A stretch of DNA of 11,695 nt from Chlamydomonas sphaeroides (GCA_001662425.1 BDDC01002391.1:1697-13391), one strand, 5' to 3'. Shown: positions 1-8,828, counted from the first letter of the stretch. Program-made: numbers and translations. The notes: generated by a model not told the origin, from the letters alone.

Positions 1-823
1 GTAGTCCGGGGGTGGCACGCGGCAACAGGGCCCACTAGACAGCACGCGGAAAAAGTTTCAAGTGGTTGGCTTTTGTTGGTGTCGTGCTTTTGTGGCTACA
101 GCCCCCCCAGGCAGACTGCAAGAGTGTTTTGAAACCGGTTATTGCGGCCTCCAACCTTGCATCTACAATTGTCGCAGTCATCGCTGATTCGAACGACAAC
201 TTAGAACTGTCTTTGCGACGCACGAGCGATGCGTGACGACACATGAGGTCACATTATTGCAGTGCAGCAGCACGTCAATGCTGCAACAGGTTGTCTTTGT
301 ATGTTTGCGATCCACTGATGCAGAAGAAGTGCATTAAGCGATGTTGACAATGCGACGGCGGCGCCAAACCTCACATTTTCTGATAACGCCGCGAGCCACA
401 TCTTTTTCAGTGCAGGCCGAGGGGCAATGTGCTAAATGCGTGGCCGAATCGCTTAGCGCGCACCTTGAGTCATCACCGACCAAAAATCAAGCAGCACAAA
501 ACTCGATACGGAAAATTACGAGGCTGAGTTGAAACCTGCAAAAGAATGACGGCACCGCTGCACTGTCCGCTCTCGCCCATGCGCTCGAGTACCCTGACAG
601 TGCCTACAGCGAGCAGCCATTGCAGCAGTTTCGTACGTACAGGCATGGCCGCGGGGAGGTAGGCGGGGCAGGGCGGGGCAATTAACTACATGGGACGGAG
701 TAGCGGGAGTCGCTCTCACAGTACCAGGCTTCCACTGGGTTACCTGCTGCAGCTTATGAATGTGTTTTCGGAGCTCGTTGTCTCCATGGCACACGTGGTT
801 CCTGTCGTCTTATTGTTCCTGCG

Positions 824-828
824 TGTAA
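824..828 (+). promoter_or_regulatory. Candidate TGTAA polyadenylation signal
   Basis: A TGTAA pentamer, the usual poly(A) signal of Chlamydomonas nuclear genes, on the plus strand. It would end a transcript entering from the left. A second copy lies at 917-921. The pentamer also occurs by chance, and the upstream gene is not visible. Confidence 0.25.
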
Positions 829-916
829 GGCCACGCACGGCGCACGGCTCGGGGCCGGCCGGCGCAGCGAGGCAGAATCATTGTGCAAGTATATGTGAAA
901 TGGGTATCAAGACAGG

Positions 917-921
917 TGTAA
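917..921 (+). promoter_or_regulatory. Candidate TGTAA polyadenylation signal (second copy)
   Basis: Second plus-strand TGTAA, 93 bp after the first. If the left part of the window is a 3' UTR, cleavage would be expected one to two dozen bases downstream of one of these motifs, which would put the transcript end near 840 or 935. Confidence 0.25.
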
Positions 922-940
922 GAGCGCCACACATGCCGCG

Positions 941-2077
941 TGGTCGTTAGGCGCAGTGGACGGCACAAAGCACGGACGGATCGATGGGATGTGCGTGCCA
1001 TCCAGCAGCAGGGGCCAGCAGCGCTTACGTACGGCGCCTTGCTTGGGCTCACTGATTTCGCCTTAGTCCAAGAGCTCTTGTCTCACATGCGATATCAATC
1101 AGTCATGGATAAATGCAACAGCAGCATGAAGCTAGCACTCTTGTTGTCACTCGACACTCTAGACACTCTTGCTGCGTCTTGTCATGCACCTTGTCCGCTC
1201 GCATCCCCTCCTTCTACGTGCTTGTGCATAAGCCGCGTTGTTTGCTCGACATTTTGGCGTGTATTCATGGGTTGTATGGACTTACTGGTCTGCTGGGCGT
1301 ACGGCCCACCGACCGTTTCCCGCACAACGGAGCAATTCTTGGTACAGCGACAAAAACGAGTGACCATCAATGACAACATTGTGCCACTCACGCACGTATG
1401 AATAAAGGCTTATCACAAGCCAAGCAGGGCCGAAGTACATTATGGGCCCAGCGCCCATCCGCCATTATCCAGCGGGGTTCTGGCATCAATTTAACAGCTT
1501 CTGGTGCGTAGCAAGCCTAGGCGACTGCTGCGAAGGTGTTGACGACGCACGACAGTGGACGGACGCGCCCAATGAGCTTCCGCTGTCCTCGCTCGCGATG
1601 TCGCAGGCACAAGCTTTACGAGGAGACAGATGAGAGGCCGTCATCAGCAGCTGTTGCTTCGTAAGTTTCAGCGCATGTTAAGGTTTCGCTCGTGCGTGCA
1701 AATGGCACTGGGACGGATGACGCGCGCAGGAGCTGCTGTCGCGCATCGAACATCGATCGCGGCGAGCGAGCTTGATCGCTCGCTTGGACGTTTGGATATT
1801 TAGCAGGCGGCGGTCCCTTTGTACATGGTTGTCACTGGGATAACCAAGGGAGTGATGTCGCTATCTGCAGGTGGTACGCTGCGAACGCGAGCGCTGTGTG
1901 GGGCGACGCGGCTGTCACCATCACTGAGACGCAGCGCCATGCTAACCGGTAAGCTTGCGACGTCGGCGACACTCATCGTGCCCGTCCACCTTCCCAGCCC
2001 CGAGGGCCCCCGTGTACGAGCCCGAGCCCCGGCCAACCGCTGACTGCTGCGCCCATCTCCTTCACACACCCGACAGC
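941..2077. other. Presumed intergenic / 5' flanking region
   Basis: No coding frame with algal codon bias is visible. The longest open frame (plus strand, ending at 1401) has no good start and uses codons unlike those of the real exons. A short hairpin with 8-bp arms sits at 1762-1783. The segment from about 1800 to 2077 directly precedes the first candidate ATG of the plus-strand gene and would hold its promoter and 5' UTR if that start is right. I see no clear TATA box. Confidence 0.4.
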
Positions 2078-3469
2078 ATGAAGCGGAAACGGGGCCACTG
2101 GATGCGACAGGGCTTCAAAGGTCCCAGCCTGGCGTCGGGTGACGAGCGTTGCAGTGACTCAAAAACCGAGGTGTGTGTGCTTGTGTGACCTGCTGACAGG
2201 CCAGCGCAGAGTCCCCTTTCACTGTCGGTGGAACCAGGGTCTCCTGCTGTGACAGGCCACAGCGCATCTACCTCCCATGTACTATAGCAGCGCGATGGCG
2301 TGAACCGGGTCGGCGGGGTATGCCTGGCGCTTCCGCATCTGCCCATGCGTACCGCGCCCCCGTGCCGTGGCCCGGCCCTGCGCTGCAATGGCCACATCAA
2401 TTGATGGGCTGCAGGCATGACGGATTGAACTTCAGGAAAGCCAACAGGACATGTTACGCTCATCACGCCTTCACGCCTCGCCACACTCTGCTAACAGTGT
2501 GCATGTGCAACCTATCGGCGCCTGCTGCTATTGCCTGCCGCCATCCAGGAGCAAGGCGCGCTGGCAGCCACGGCCGACCCGAACCCTGAGCGCAGCCACG
2601 GTCGCCGCAGCCACCACCGCCACAGCCGCAACCGCCGGCGCCGCGCCACGCGCCCAAGCGCCAGTGATCCGCCCGGCTCCCGCACCGGCGGCGCCCACGA
2701 CGCTGGCCTTACTGAAGCCAGCAACAGCGTGGCCTCGCCCGGCCTAGCAAGCGGGGCCGGGAGCAGCGGCCGACGGCGCCAAGGCTCTGGCTCCAGCGAC
2801 CTTGTCAACGGTGTGGCCGACGGGAACCGCCGCTCCGCAGCGCCGCCGTCGCCTCCCAGGACTACCCCGCCCGTGCAGACCGGCGCAGCCGCGAGAGCCC
2901 CCGGCACGGACGTAGTGCGGCCGCGCCGGGCCGCGCCGGCGGAAGGGCCGGAGCCCATGGACTTGCAGGCCGAACCGCAGTCCGCAGCCGCGGGCAGCAG
3001 GACGTGCCAGCCCTCAGCCTGGGGCTTGGGCGCTGCGCACGGCCCCATGGGCCAGGCGCCAGGAGCAGGGCTCAAGCCTGACATTCACCGCTACCACTCC
3101 GAGGGCGGCCGCCCGGCCGGCGCAGGTCCGCTAGCGACGGCGTTGCAGTCCATCATGGCGGCTGATGGGCAGCTGCCGGCAGCGGCGCCCGGCGAGCTGG
3201 GATCTCCCGGCGGGACCGGGCCGCTAGCGGCACCGCAGCCCGGGGTGGCTGGCCAGCTGCCGGCCTGGCTGTGCGAGGCGGGCAGCCAGGTCGAGGCGCT
3301 CCTGTGGGACATGGGCATGGGCGTGGGTGCCGAGGAGTCCGGGGCGCTGCCGCCGGCCTGGCGGTCCCACTCCTGGGCCGGCCGCCCCAGCAGCAACCTG
3401 GCGTCGCTTGAGCCCCTCCGGCTGCCGCAGCCGGCGATGCGACGGGCCCGGGAGGCCTCGCTGCGGTAG
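2078..3469 (+). CDS. Disordered basic Ser/Gly/Pro-rich protein, unknown function
   Basis: I do not recognise the product. The solid part is the terminal exon, 2549-3469, which is open for 306 codons to a TAG and has consistent algal codon bias (GCC, GGC, CGC, AGC, CTG). That frame has no ATG between its upstream stop at 2492 and codon 2957, so it must be entered by splicing or start late; the acceptor CCATCCAG ending at 2548 fits. A plausible first exon is 2078-2170, starting ATG-AAG and ending ACCGAG before GTGTGTG. It joins in phase 0 and gives about 337 residues. The N-terminus begins with KRKR, a possible nuclear localisation signal. The next hundred residues are rich in Arg, His, Ser and Gly. 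A Gly/Ala/Pro-rich stretch follows, and near the C-terminus there is one more ordered amphipathic segment (PAWLCEAGSQVEALLWDMG). No catalytic motif or membrane segment is visible. The first exon is much less certain than the last. Confidence 0.5.
2171..2548 (+). other. Candidate intron of the plus-strand gene
   Basis: The interval runs from GTGTGTGTGC to CCATCCAG, 378 nt, between two phase-0 ends. It contains an imperfect direct repeat built on CTGCTG..GACAGGCCA (near 2190 and 2250). Other AG acceptors occur around 2429, 2440 and 2450, so the start of the downstream exon may differ. It holds no long biased frame. Confidence 0.35.
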
Positions 3470-3793
3470 AGGTGGTGGGGCCAGCGCGCTGGAACCGGCT
3501 GCGGCGGCAGGCGCGCAATCGCCATGCGTTGCCTGGTGTGCACATGCAAGGCAGCCGGTCAGGGTTGCAGCTTGAATTTCTTGCCGGCCAGCCGGGGCAA
3601 GGCTGCGCCGGGTTGCATGCGGAACCGCTTGGCCCTCTGCGGAAATGCGGCCGTCGCGCAGGGTCCGGCGAGCTAGGGAAAGGGTAGGCTGCTAGCAGCC
3701 GGTGCTGGCCACGGGTACGTACTGCTTAGGGGTCTGAAATGGGGTGCTAGGGTGACAGGTGACAGGCGGCATGTGTGGGCTCGTGTGTGCGTT

Positions 3794-3855
3794 TCTTGCT
3801 TGGCTTAGTAGGTAGAGCGCTTGCTTGGGCATAATGCGGCGGTTCGGTAATGAAC
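3794..3855 (+). repeat. tRNA-derived fragment, SINE-like
   Basis: Positions 3801-3812 (TGGCTTAGTAGG) match the Pol III A-box consensus TRGCNNAGYNGG at every defined position. The following GTAGAGCGCTTGCTT continues like a normal tRNA D-arm and the start of the anticodon arm. The D-stem GCTT/GAGC pairs with one G-U wobble. At 3841 GGTTCG starts a B box that then degenerates (GTAAT instead of ANTCC). The A-to-B distance is 40 nt, slightly short. No matching 3' acceptor strand follows and the anticodon stem is broken, so this is not a working tRNA. A tRNA-related SINE head or tRNA pseudogene is the best reading; tRNA-like SINEs are known in Chlamydomonas. Chance similarity cannot be excluded. 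Confidence 0.4.
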
Positions 3856-4736
3856 AAATGAATGACGGCACAAACTCGCGTGGCCTGGCTGCCGTGTCAT
3901 GCTTGCGAGGCAGTCGCGTGTTGGCATCGATGGGGGACAGACGTGCGGTCGGAAGGGCTGCGGTCTTGGTTGGCGCGCCAGTGGGGGCCGGCGTCGGGCC
4001 AACCGCTCCCGGGCAGCTAGATAGATGTCTCGTGTTGCGTGCGTGGACGGAGGGAGGGAGGGAGGTACGGGGAGGCGTTGCGGTTGGGGCTGTTGGCGGC
4101 GCCCCGTTGCTTGTGGCGGCGCCTCGTGAATAGGTGCCTGAGGTACTGCTCAAGTGCGGCGAGCGGAGTCGGTCGCCACACTGCTGAACATACAATGGAT
4201 GGTGTGCATGCTGCCGAATGTGGCTGCCGAATGGCGCATGCGGTGTCTGTGTTTCGGATACTGAACGCACGGCTTGAGGCAACATGTGCGGCAGGCCTGG
4301 CCGCCGCCGTGACAAAATGAGCGTTAACGTGACGTGTGCGTGTGCGCGTGAGCGCTTGGCGGCCTCTGGCGCATTTGCCCATGGCTGCTTGCTTCGGTGC
4401 GTGGCAGCAGCAGACATATAGGGCGCATGTACGGCACGGTAGCTCGAGTGTCGCTCGCACCCCATGACGACGTTTCATAAGCTGGCGGTACGGCGCTGCC
4501 CGCAGCAGGGCGTGTAGCGCCGGCGGCGGCATGTAGCGGCACGCACGCGCTGGCTGGCATGCTCCGGCTGTCACCGCTCCGGTTAGTTAGGTGGTTGCAT
4601 GTGGCTGCCGTGCAGCGCAGATCGATGTCACTGCGCTGGCGGGGTGGGGCGGGGCGTGCAAGACTGCAAGGCAGCACTGTCTGTCGCGTTGGGCCCAGGG
4701 GCCTGACGTAGGCGCCGCCGGTAGGACGGGCGACGC

Positions 4737-4741
4737 TTACA
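4737..4741 (-). promoter_or_regulatory. Distal candidate TGTAA signal, minus strand
   Basis: TTACA on the plus strand, so TGTAA in the minus-strand transcript, 1.3 kb beyond the stop of the repeat-protein gene. It is an alternative distal poly(A) signal if the one at 5682-5686 is not used. Confidence 0.2.
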
Positions 4742-5451
4742 GTTATCGCTGGCGTCGCGGCTGCAGCAGTTGCAGTTGTGTGTGGGTTAATTGCGGTACG
4801 CACGCCATGCATACGTTCCGGTAGCGGTTGCGTGTCCACTTTGTTGCGCCACACAACCGATTAGCTTCGTGGACGCTGAGCGCGCGGCGTGAGATCGGGA
4901 TGCGGCCGTCGCATTCGGTCCCGCCGCGGCGGCCGCGCGCTGTTCCTTAGCACTGCATGCATGTATGTGTTGGTCTGGGTCGCATCAACGAAAGCCACTC
5001 TCCGTTCGGCCCTTGAGGTGCAACCTAGCATCCTGACCTCGTATCCACGGACGGAGCGCGGCTCATTTCTGGGTTCAGAATTCAAACAGCAAGTAGCCAC
5101 GAAGCGTGGACAGCTCCTGACCCAACAAACGTGCCTGACGCCCTGACGGAGGCAACGGAGCCAAGCCCAGGAGCCTGGCCAAGCCGGCACCGGCAACGCG
5201 ACCAGCCGCCGTGGCCATCCCCTCGCAGCCCTTTGTCCCACGCACGCAGCCTCTGTGCGCGGTCGGTGCGCCAGGAGCAGCGCCGCGCGTGTGGCCCCTG
5301 CCCCGGCGCAGCGCACGCCGCTGCAGGGCACGGCCTGAATGGCCCTCGCACATACCCGGTACGCGCGGCTTCGACGGGTTCTGCTGCAACGAATGGCAGG
5401 GGTCCGGGGCGCAACCACGGGGTCCTGCTGAAAGCCGCAACGTCGGACAGC

Positions 5452-5487
5452 TTCAGTGGAACGCCATGTGAAAGGTTTTCCACTGAA
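5452..5487. repeat. Perfect 10-bp inverted repeat (stem-loop)
   Basis: Arm TTCAGTGGAA at 5452-5461 and its exact reverse complement TTCCACTGAA at 5478-5487 enclose a 16-nt loop. The stem ends cleanly at both sides. In the presumed 3' region of the minus-strand gene it could form an RNA hairpin; a relic of a small mobile element is another option. Confidence 0.6.
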
Positions 5488-5681
5488 CCGCACACCCGCA
5501 AGGGCCCCACAGTTGCGTGGACGGGGCAGCTGCGGCCACTGGCTCGGCCGGCGGGCGGCTGCGGCCGAGGTGTCCGCCTCCCCTGCCGCCCGCATGCGCT
5601 AGCGATTGGCCGCATCGGCGCCATGCGCACCGGCGCGCACAGATGCAGGGCTGGCCGGCAGGCTCGTCCTCAGCAGGCTCG

Positions 5682-5686
5682 TTACA
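5682..5686 (-). promoter_or_regulatory. Candidate TGTAA polyadenylation signal of the repeat-protein gene
   Basis: TTACA on the plus strand gives TGTAA in the minus-strand transcript, about 380 nt past the TGA stop at 6064. That is an ordinary 3' UTR length for this group. It is the first such motif I found downstream of the stop. Confidence 0.45.
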
Positions 5687-6063
5687 GCACCATGCCGATC
5701 CAAGCGCCATGGACGTCATGGGCGGGGCCGCCAGGAAGCAGTCGGCCGCCGCGGCGCACGGAGCGCCGGGCCCACTCCGGCCGGCTGCCCAGGGCCAGCC
5801 CGAGCTCCAGACGCGCCGCCGCACCAAGAGCTCGGCCGCCCAGCGGCTCGGCGCTGGCGCAGTCCCGCCTGGGAGTCCACCCAGCGCAGGCCACAACCCT
5901 ACCGGGCACGCAAGCCTGATCCGCCCATGCCTCACTGCGTTGCGCGTGCACGGCAAACACAGGCATGAGCGAGCGCGCGGCACGGCGCGACTCTCAACGA
6001 CACGCGCTGCCACACTCGGGCTCGTGCCAACACAACCCCGCGCTCCACGCCTTGCTGCGCCGC

Positions 6064-8828
6064 TCACAGCTGCGAGCCAAGCTGCCGGAGCGCCGCGTCC
6101 AGCCGCGCCCGCAGCGCGTCCGCGTCATCGCCCTCGCCCACGCCCGCGCCCGCCGCCCAGCGCTGCGACACCGCACCCAGCAGCGCTGGCTGCCGCACGC
6201 CGCCCTCCGCCAGCGCCTCCACCAGAGACACCACCTCCGCCGCCGGCAGGGTCCGCAGCGCGCCCGGCGCCGCCGCCGCCACCGCGGCCTTGGTCAGCAG
6301 GTGCAGGTGGGGCCATGGGCTGCCGGCGTCGGCCGTGGCGGCGCGTCCGGCGCCCCAGCGCGATAGCGCTGCCGCAACCTCGGCCAGGTCTCGGGCGGTG
6401 GGCTGCGGCAGTGCCAGGTTGCCGTGGCGCGCGCACAGCTCGTCGGCCAGCGTCTGGGGAGGGAGGGTGGATGGGTGCGGCGGTGGCTGGTTAGGGTGGC
6501 ATGGCCCTACATGGCGACGTGAGCACGCTGACAAGCATGACGCGCGCACTCTCGTCTGCAACGGCCCGGTGCGACACGACGTAATGGTGTTCCGCCAAGC
6601 CCGAGCGGTGTCACGTATCACGCGGACAGCCATCCCCATCGTTCCTCGGATAAAGATGCGCCGCGACTGAGGGCGCCGGCCGTCGAGGGCTGAGACCCGG
6701 TTGCCGCTTTACGACGGCTGTGGTACAGGCATACACGCGCAAGGGCGCTACGCGACGGGCAAGTTTCGCGGAAGGGAGCCAGCTTCTGGGACATGACACT
6801 TAGCCGAACGGCGGGCAGTGAGCGGAGCGCGTGTCGCCAGCACAAGCCGGCGGCGTCATCAGCACTGAACAACTCCAGCGCACCAGCACCCCAGAGCACT
6901 CCGCCCCCGTGCGCCTGCCAAGATGCGCAGCCCCCCACTCGCCGTTCGCGGTCCTTGCAACCCCGACCCCAGCCACAGCCTGAGGCAGCTCAGTGCCGCG
7001 GAGGCCTGCCAAACCCGCAGCCTTCAAGCCGCCCTATCGACTCACATGTAGCCCACAGCCCACCGCCAACCCACCTTGAGCACGCGGCTGTTGCGGCGCA
7101 ACCGCGCAGCCGCAGCCCCCCCGCCTGCCGCCGCCGGCTGCCGCGCGGCCGCCTCGATGGCCGCCTTGCGCGCCAGCGCCGGCCAGTGCGCGTCCGCGTC
7201 CGGCCGCGGCTCCGACCAGGCGGTCGCGTCCGCGCCGCTTGCGTGGCTGGCAGCGGCGGGACCCGGCTGGCCGGCGGCCGCGGCGGTCGGGCCGAAGGCG
7301 GCAAAGGCGGTGGCCGTGATGCGCATGTCGCCCGGGGACAGGTTGGGCAGCTGGCGCAGGGCTATGAGCGCCACCCGGTCCAACACGGCCTGGTGGACAG
7401 CAGGCGGGAGGCAGCAAGGGAGGGAGGGATGTTCCAGACAGCCCCGAGCTGAGCGACGTGCGCGAAGGCGAAGCCGGTGGAGCGGCGGACGACCGCTTGG
7501 CGCAGAGAGACGACGGACGCCGCTGCGCCGCTTCCGCCCGTCACCGCCAGCTCGGCCCTGGCTCCACACATCCTAGCTGCCTGGGCTGCCTGGGAACGGC
7601 GCTGAGCCCGGCTGCGGCGCCAGGCCCTGGCCCTCGGGCGCCAGCCCTTGCCTTCCTTCCCTGCCCTCCCTGCCCCTCCAAGGAGCCGCGCCCTAACTCC
7701 AGGCCACGGTGCCGTCCCTGGGTCCCGCTGCCTCCCACTGCCCCGCTCGTGCCTCCCCTTCCCGGCGCACCCGTGCATGCCCAGCCGCAGCGCCTAGCTG
7801 CCGCAGCCCTCCTCCAGTACCGCCCCGCCCACGGCCATACACACATGAGCTCATCACCTCTCCCCTCTCCCCTTTCCTCTATCATCCCTGCCCTGACCGG
7901 TGCCCCGGTCGCTGCCCACCTGCAGCGCCTCGCTGCCATAGCTCTCCTCCGGCACCAGAGCGTGCAGCGCCCACAACAGCGTGGCCAGGCGCGAGGGCGG
8001 CGCCTGCGCCACCTCGGACCGGTCACGCGTGGCCCAGGCCGCCAGCTGCAGCACCAAGTCCGGGGACTGGCCGACAGGAGCGAGCGGCCGGGGGCCGGCC
8101 AGGGTTAGTGTCGCGGGCGAGGGGCCGTCGGGGGAGGAGGAGGGGGAGGGGGAGGGAGGCGGAGGGGAGCGCAGCTTGGCGAGCGCGTGGAGGTAGGCTG
8201 TGGTGTCGTGGAGGTGGGCGAAGCGCAGCGTGATGGTCCGCGCGCGCTGCTCGACCTCGTTGAGCAGGCGCTGCGCGGCCTCGGGGGAGTAGTCGGGGTC
8301 GTGCAGCTGCGCCACGCGCAGGCGTCGCAGCAGCGCGGCCATGGCGATGGTGTCAAATTTGTGCTGGTACAGGGTCCAGCCGTCCAGCAGGTCCTTGAGC
8401 TTAGAGCGCTTCCCGAGCCGGAACGTGAGCTGCTTTGCTGGAAGCGCCGTGCGGTAATCCAGGAGCCAGGAGCTGCTGTGGCCGACCTTCGCGGCCGCCT
8501 CGACCTGCCGCTCCTTGTATCGCTGGTCGGCCTCCTGTACCGCTGCGCTGACGCGCACCTTGCGCGCCTTGCTCGCCATGCTGCGTACGCCTTGAATAGC
8601 CCATGTCGTTGGCAGTCCAGCTGCACGCAGGAGGCTCGGCACGCCATCACCGCCCGACGTTGACGCTGCAGCGCTATCCGCGATGCGGGTGGCCGCTGTA
8701 TCCTCCTCTACATTACAGCTATCGTGCGTAGGTAGCGTCGACTGGAGCGACGCAAGGCCGGCACCGAGGTGATCGCCGAACACCGCGCGACGGCATCGCC
8801 GCAACACGCCCGAGCACGTTGCAAGCAT
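6064..8828 (-). CDS. OPR/FASTK-like helical-repeat protein, probably organelle-targeted
   Basis: Exons (minus strand): 8828-7920, 7389-7075 and 6453-6064, giving 537 residues; all joints are phase 0, with donors CAG|GTGGGC and AAG|GTGGGT and acceptors CACCAG and CCCCAG. ATG 8828 is the first after an in-frame TGA 24 nt upstream; M84 (8579) has a better start context and is an alternative. Residues 1-30 (MLATCSGVLRRCRRAVFG...) look like an Arg-rich mitochondrial or chloroplast presequence. From about 118 on come degenerate 35-44-residue helical repeats with an L-P-x3-D/S-L-x6-A-L pattern: around 143-177, 258-292 (RLATLLWALHALV), 305-337 (PNLSPGDMRITATAFAAFG), 408-443 (DLAEVAAALSRWG) and 460-493. 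A Pro/Ser linker (221-236) interrupts them. These resemble octotricopeptide/FASTK-family repeats, which bind organellar RNAs in algae. No C-terminal RAP domain is visible. The RNA target is unknown. Family placement rests on pattern only. Confidence 0.68.
6454..7074 (-). other. Intron of the repeat-protein gene (621 nt)
   Basis: The interval is bounded by AAG|GTGGGT at 7075 and CCCCAG|ACG at 6453. Joining the exons gives a continuous repeat (RVLK then TLADELCARHG). The open frames inside lack coding bias, and I see no nested gene. Confidence 0.6.
7390..7919 (-). other. Intron of the repeat-protein gene with an optional coding-like cassette
   Basis: The donor is CAG|GTGGGC at 7919 and the acceptor is CACCAG at 7390. 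Direct joining yields SEALQ-AVLDRVALIAL, which matches the repeat register. Inside, 7440-7580 on the minus strand is open and codon-biased and could be an alternative exon (AARMCGARAELA...). Its possible donors are weak, so I treat it as optional. Confidence 0.5.
8713..8717 (-). promoter_or_regulatory. TGTAA inside the N-terminal codons of the repeat-protein gene
   Basis: TTACA on the plus strand; on the minus strand TGTAA spans the codons of residues 38-39 (Cys-Asn). It is the first TGTAA after the esterase stop at 9095 and would give the esterase a 3' UTR of about 0.4 kb overlapping the next gene. It may be just coding sequence. Confidence 0.25.

Larger units (their letters stand above)
1..940 (+). 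other. Non-coding stretch, possible 3' UTR of a gene to the left
   Basis: No reading frame here has the strong G/C third-position bias of the coding exons elsewhere in the window; the open frames are short and lie in mixed-composition sequence. The plus strand has runs of T/G such as the segment near 60 to 100, which resembles algal 3' UTRs, and two TGTAA motifs lie at 824-828 and 917-921. I infer that this could be the tail of a plus-strand transcript whose coding part lies left of the window. It could equally be plain intergenic DNA. A G-rich patch at 653-678 is the only other local structure. Confidence 0.3.
3470..4860 (+). other. Probable long 3' UTR and flank of the plus-strand gene
   Basis: After the TAG at 3469 the plus strand becomes G/T-rich, with many short TG runs, GGGA microsatellite repeats (4049-4065) and no biased coding frame. 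This is how Chlamydomonas 3' UTRs usually look. I found no plus-strand TGTAA from 3470 to about 5600, so the transcript end cannot be placed. Within it are a 14-bp palindrome (3687-3700), a tRNA-like fragment (about 3794-3855) and an alternating purine-pyrimidine tract (4332-4350). Confidence 0.4.
4861..6063 (-). other. Convergent 3' region; likely 3' UTR of the repeat-protein gene
   Basis: This lies just downstream of the TGA at 6066-6064 on the minus strand. Several overlapping open frames on both strands reflect high GC rather than coding. The part from about 4860 to 5600 reads G/T-rich on the minus strand, as expected for a minus-strand 3' UTR. The part 5643-5874 is more coding-like on the plus strand (see findings). 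A TGTAA on the minus strand at 5686-5682 is the most natural polyadenylation signal, giving a 3' UTR of roughly 0.4 kb. A perfect inverted repeat lies at 5452-5487. Confidence 0.4.

Noticed and set aside
940..1401. 153-codon plus-strand open frame
   Set aside because: It begins at a GTG, uses codons without algal third-position bias, and has no recognisable domain; the region's composition is non-coding.
1401..1406. AATAAA as a polyadenylation signal
   Set aside because: Nuclear genes of this group typically use TGTAA, and no coding region ends nearby.
2512..3084. 190-codon minus-strand open frame
   Set aside because: It is a shadow of the plus-strand terminal exon, whose codon bias is better.
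3794..3870. Functional tRNA gene
   Set aside because: The 3' acceptor strand is missing, the anticodon stem does not pair and the B box is degenerate.
4861..5630. Overlapping minus-strand frames of 182 and 244 codons
   Set aside because: They overlap in different frames, neither shows clear codon bias or a domain, and the sequence reads like 3' UTR.
6064..6453. C-terminal RAP domain in the repeat protein
   Set aside because: The last exon ends in degenerate helical repeats and lacks the RAP pattern, so no RAP domain is claimed.
5517..6494. 325-codon plus-strand open frame
   Set aside because: Its second half is the antisense of the last exon of the repeat-protein gene; openness there follows from high GC. 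Only the part 5643-5874 is kept, as a weak finding.
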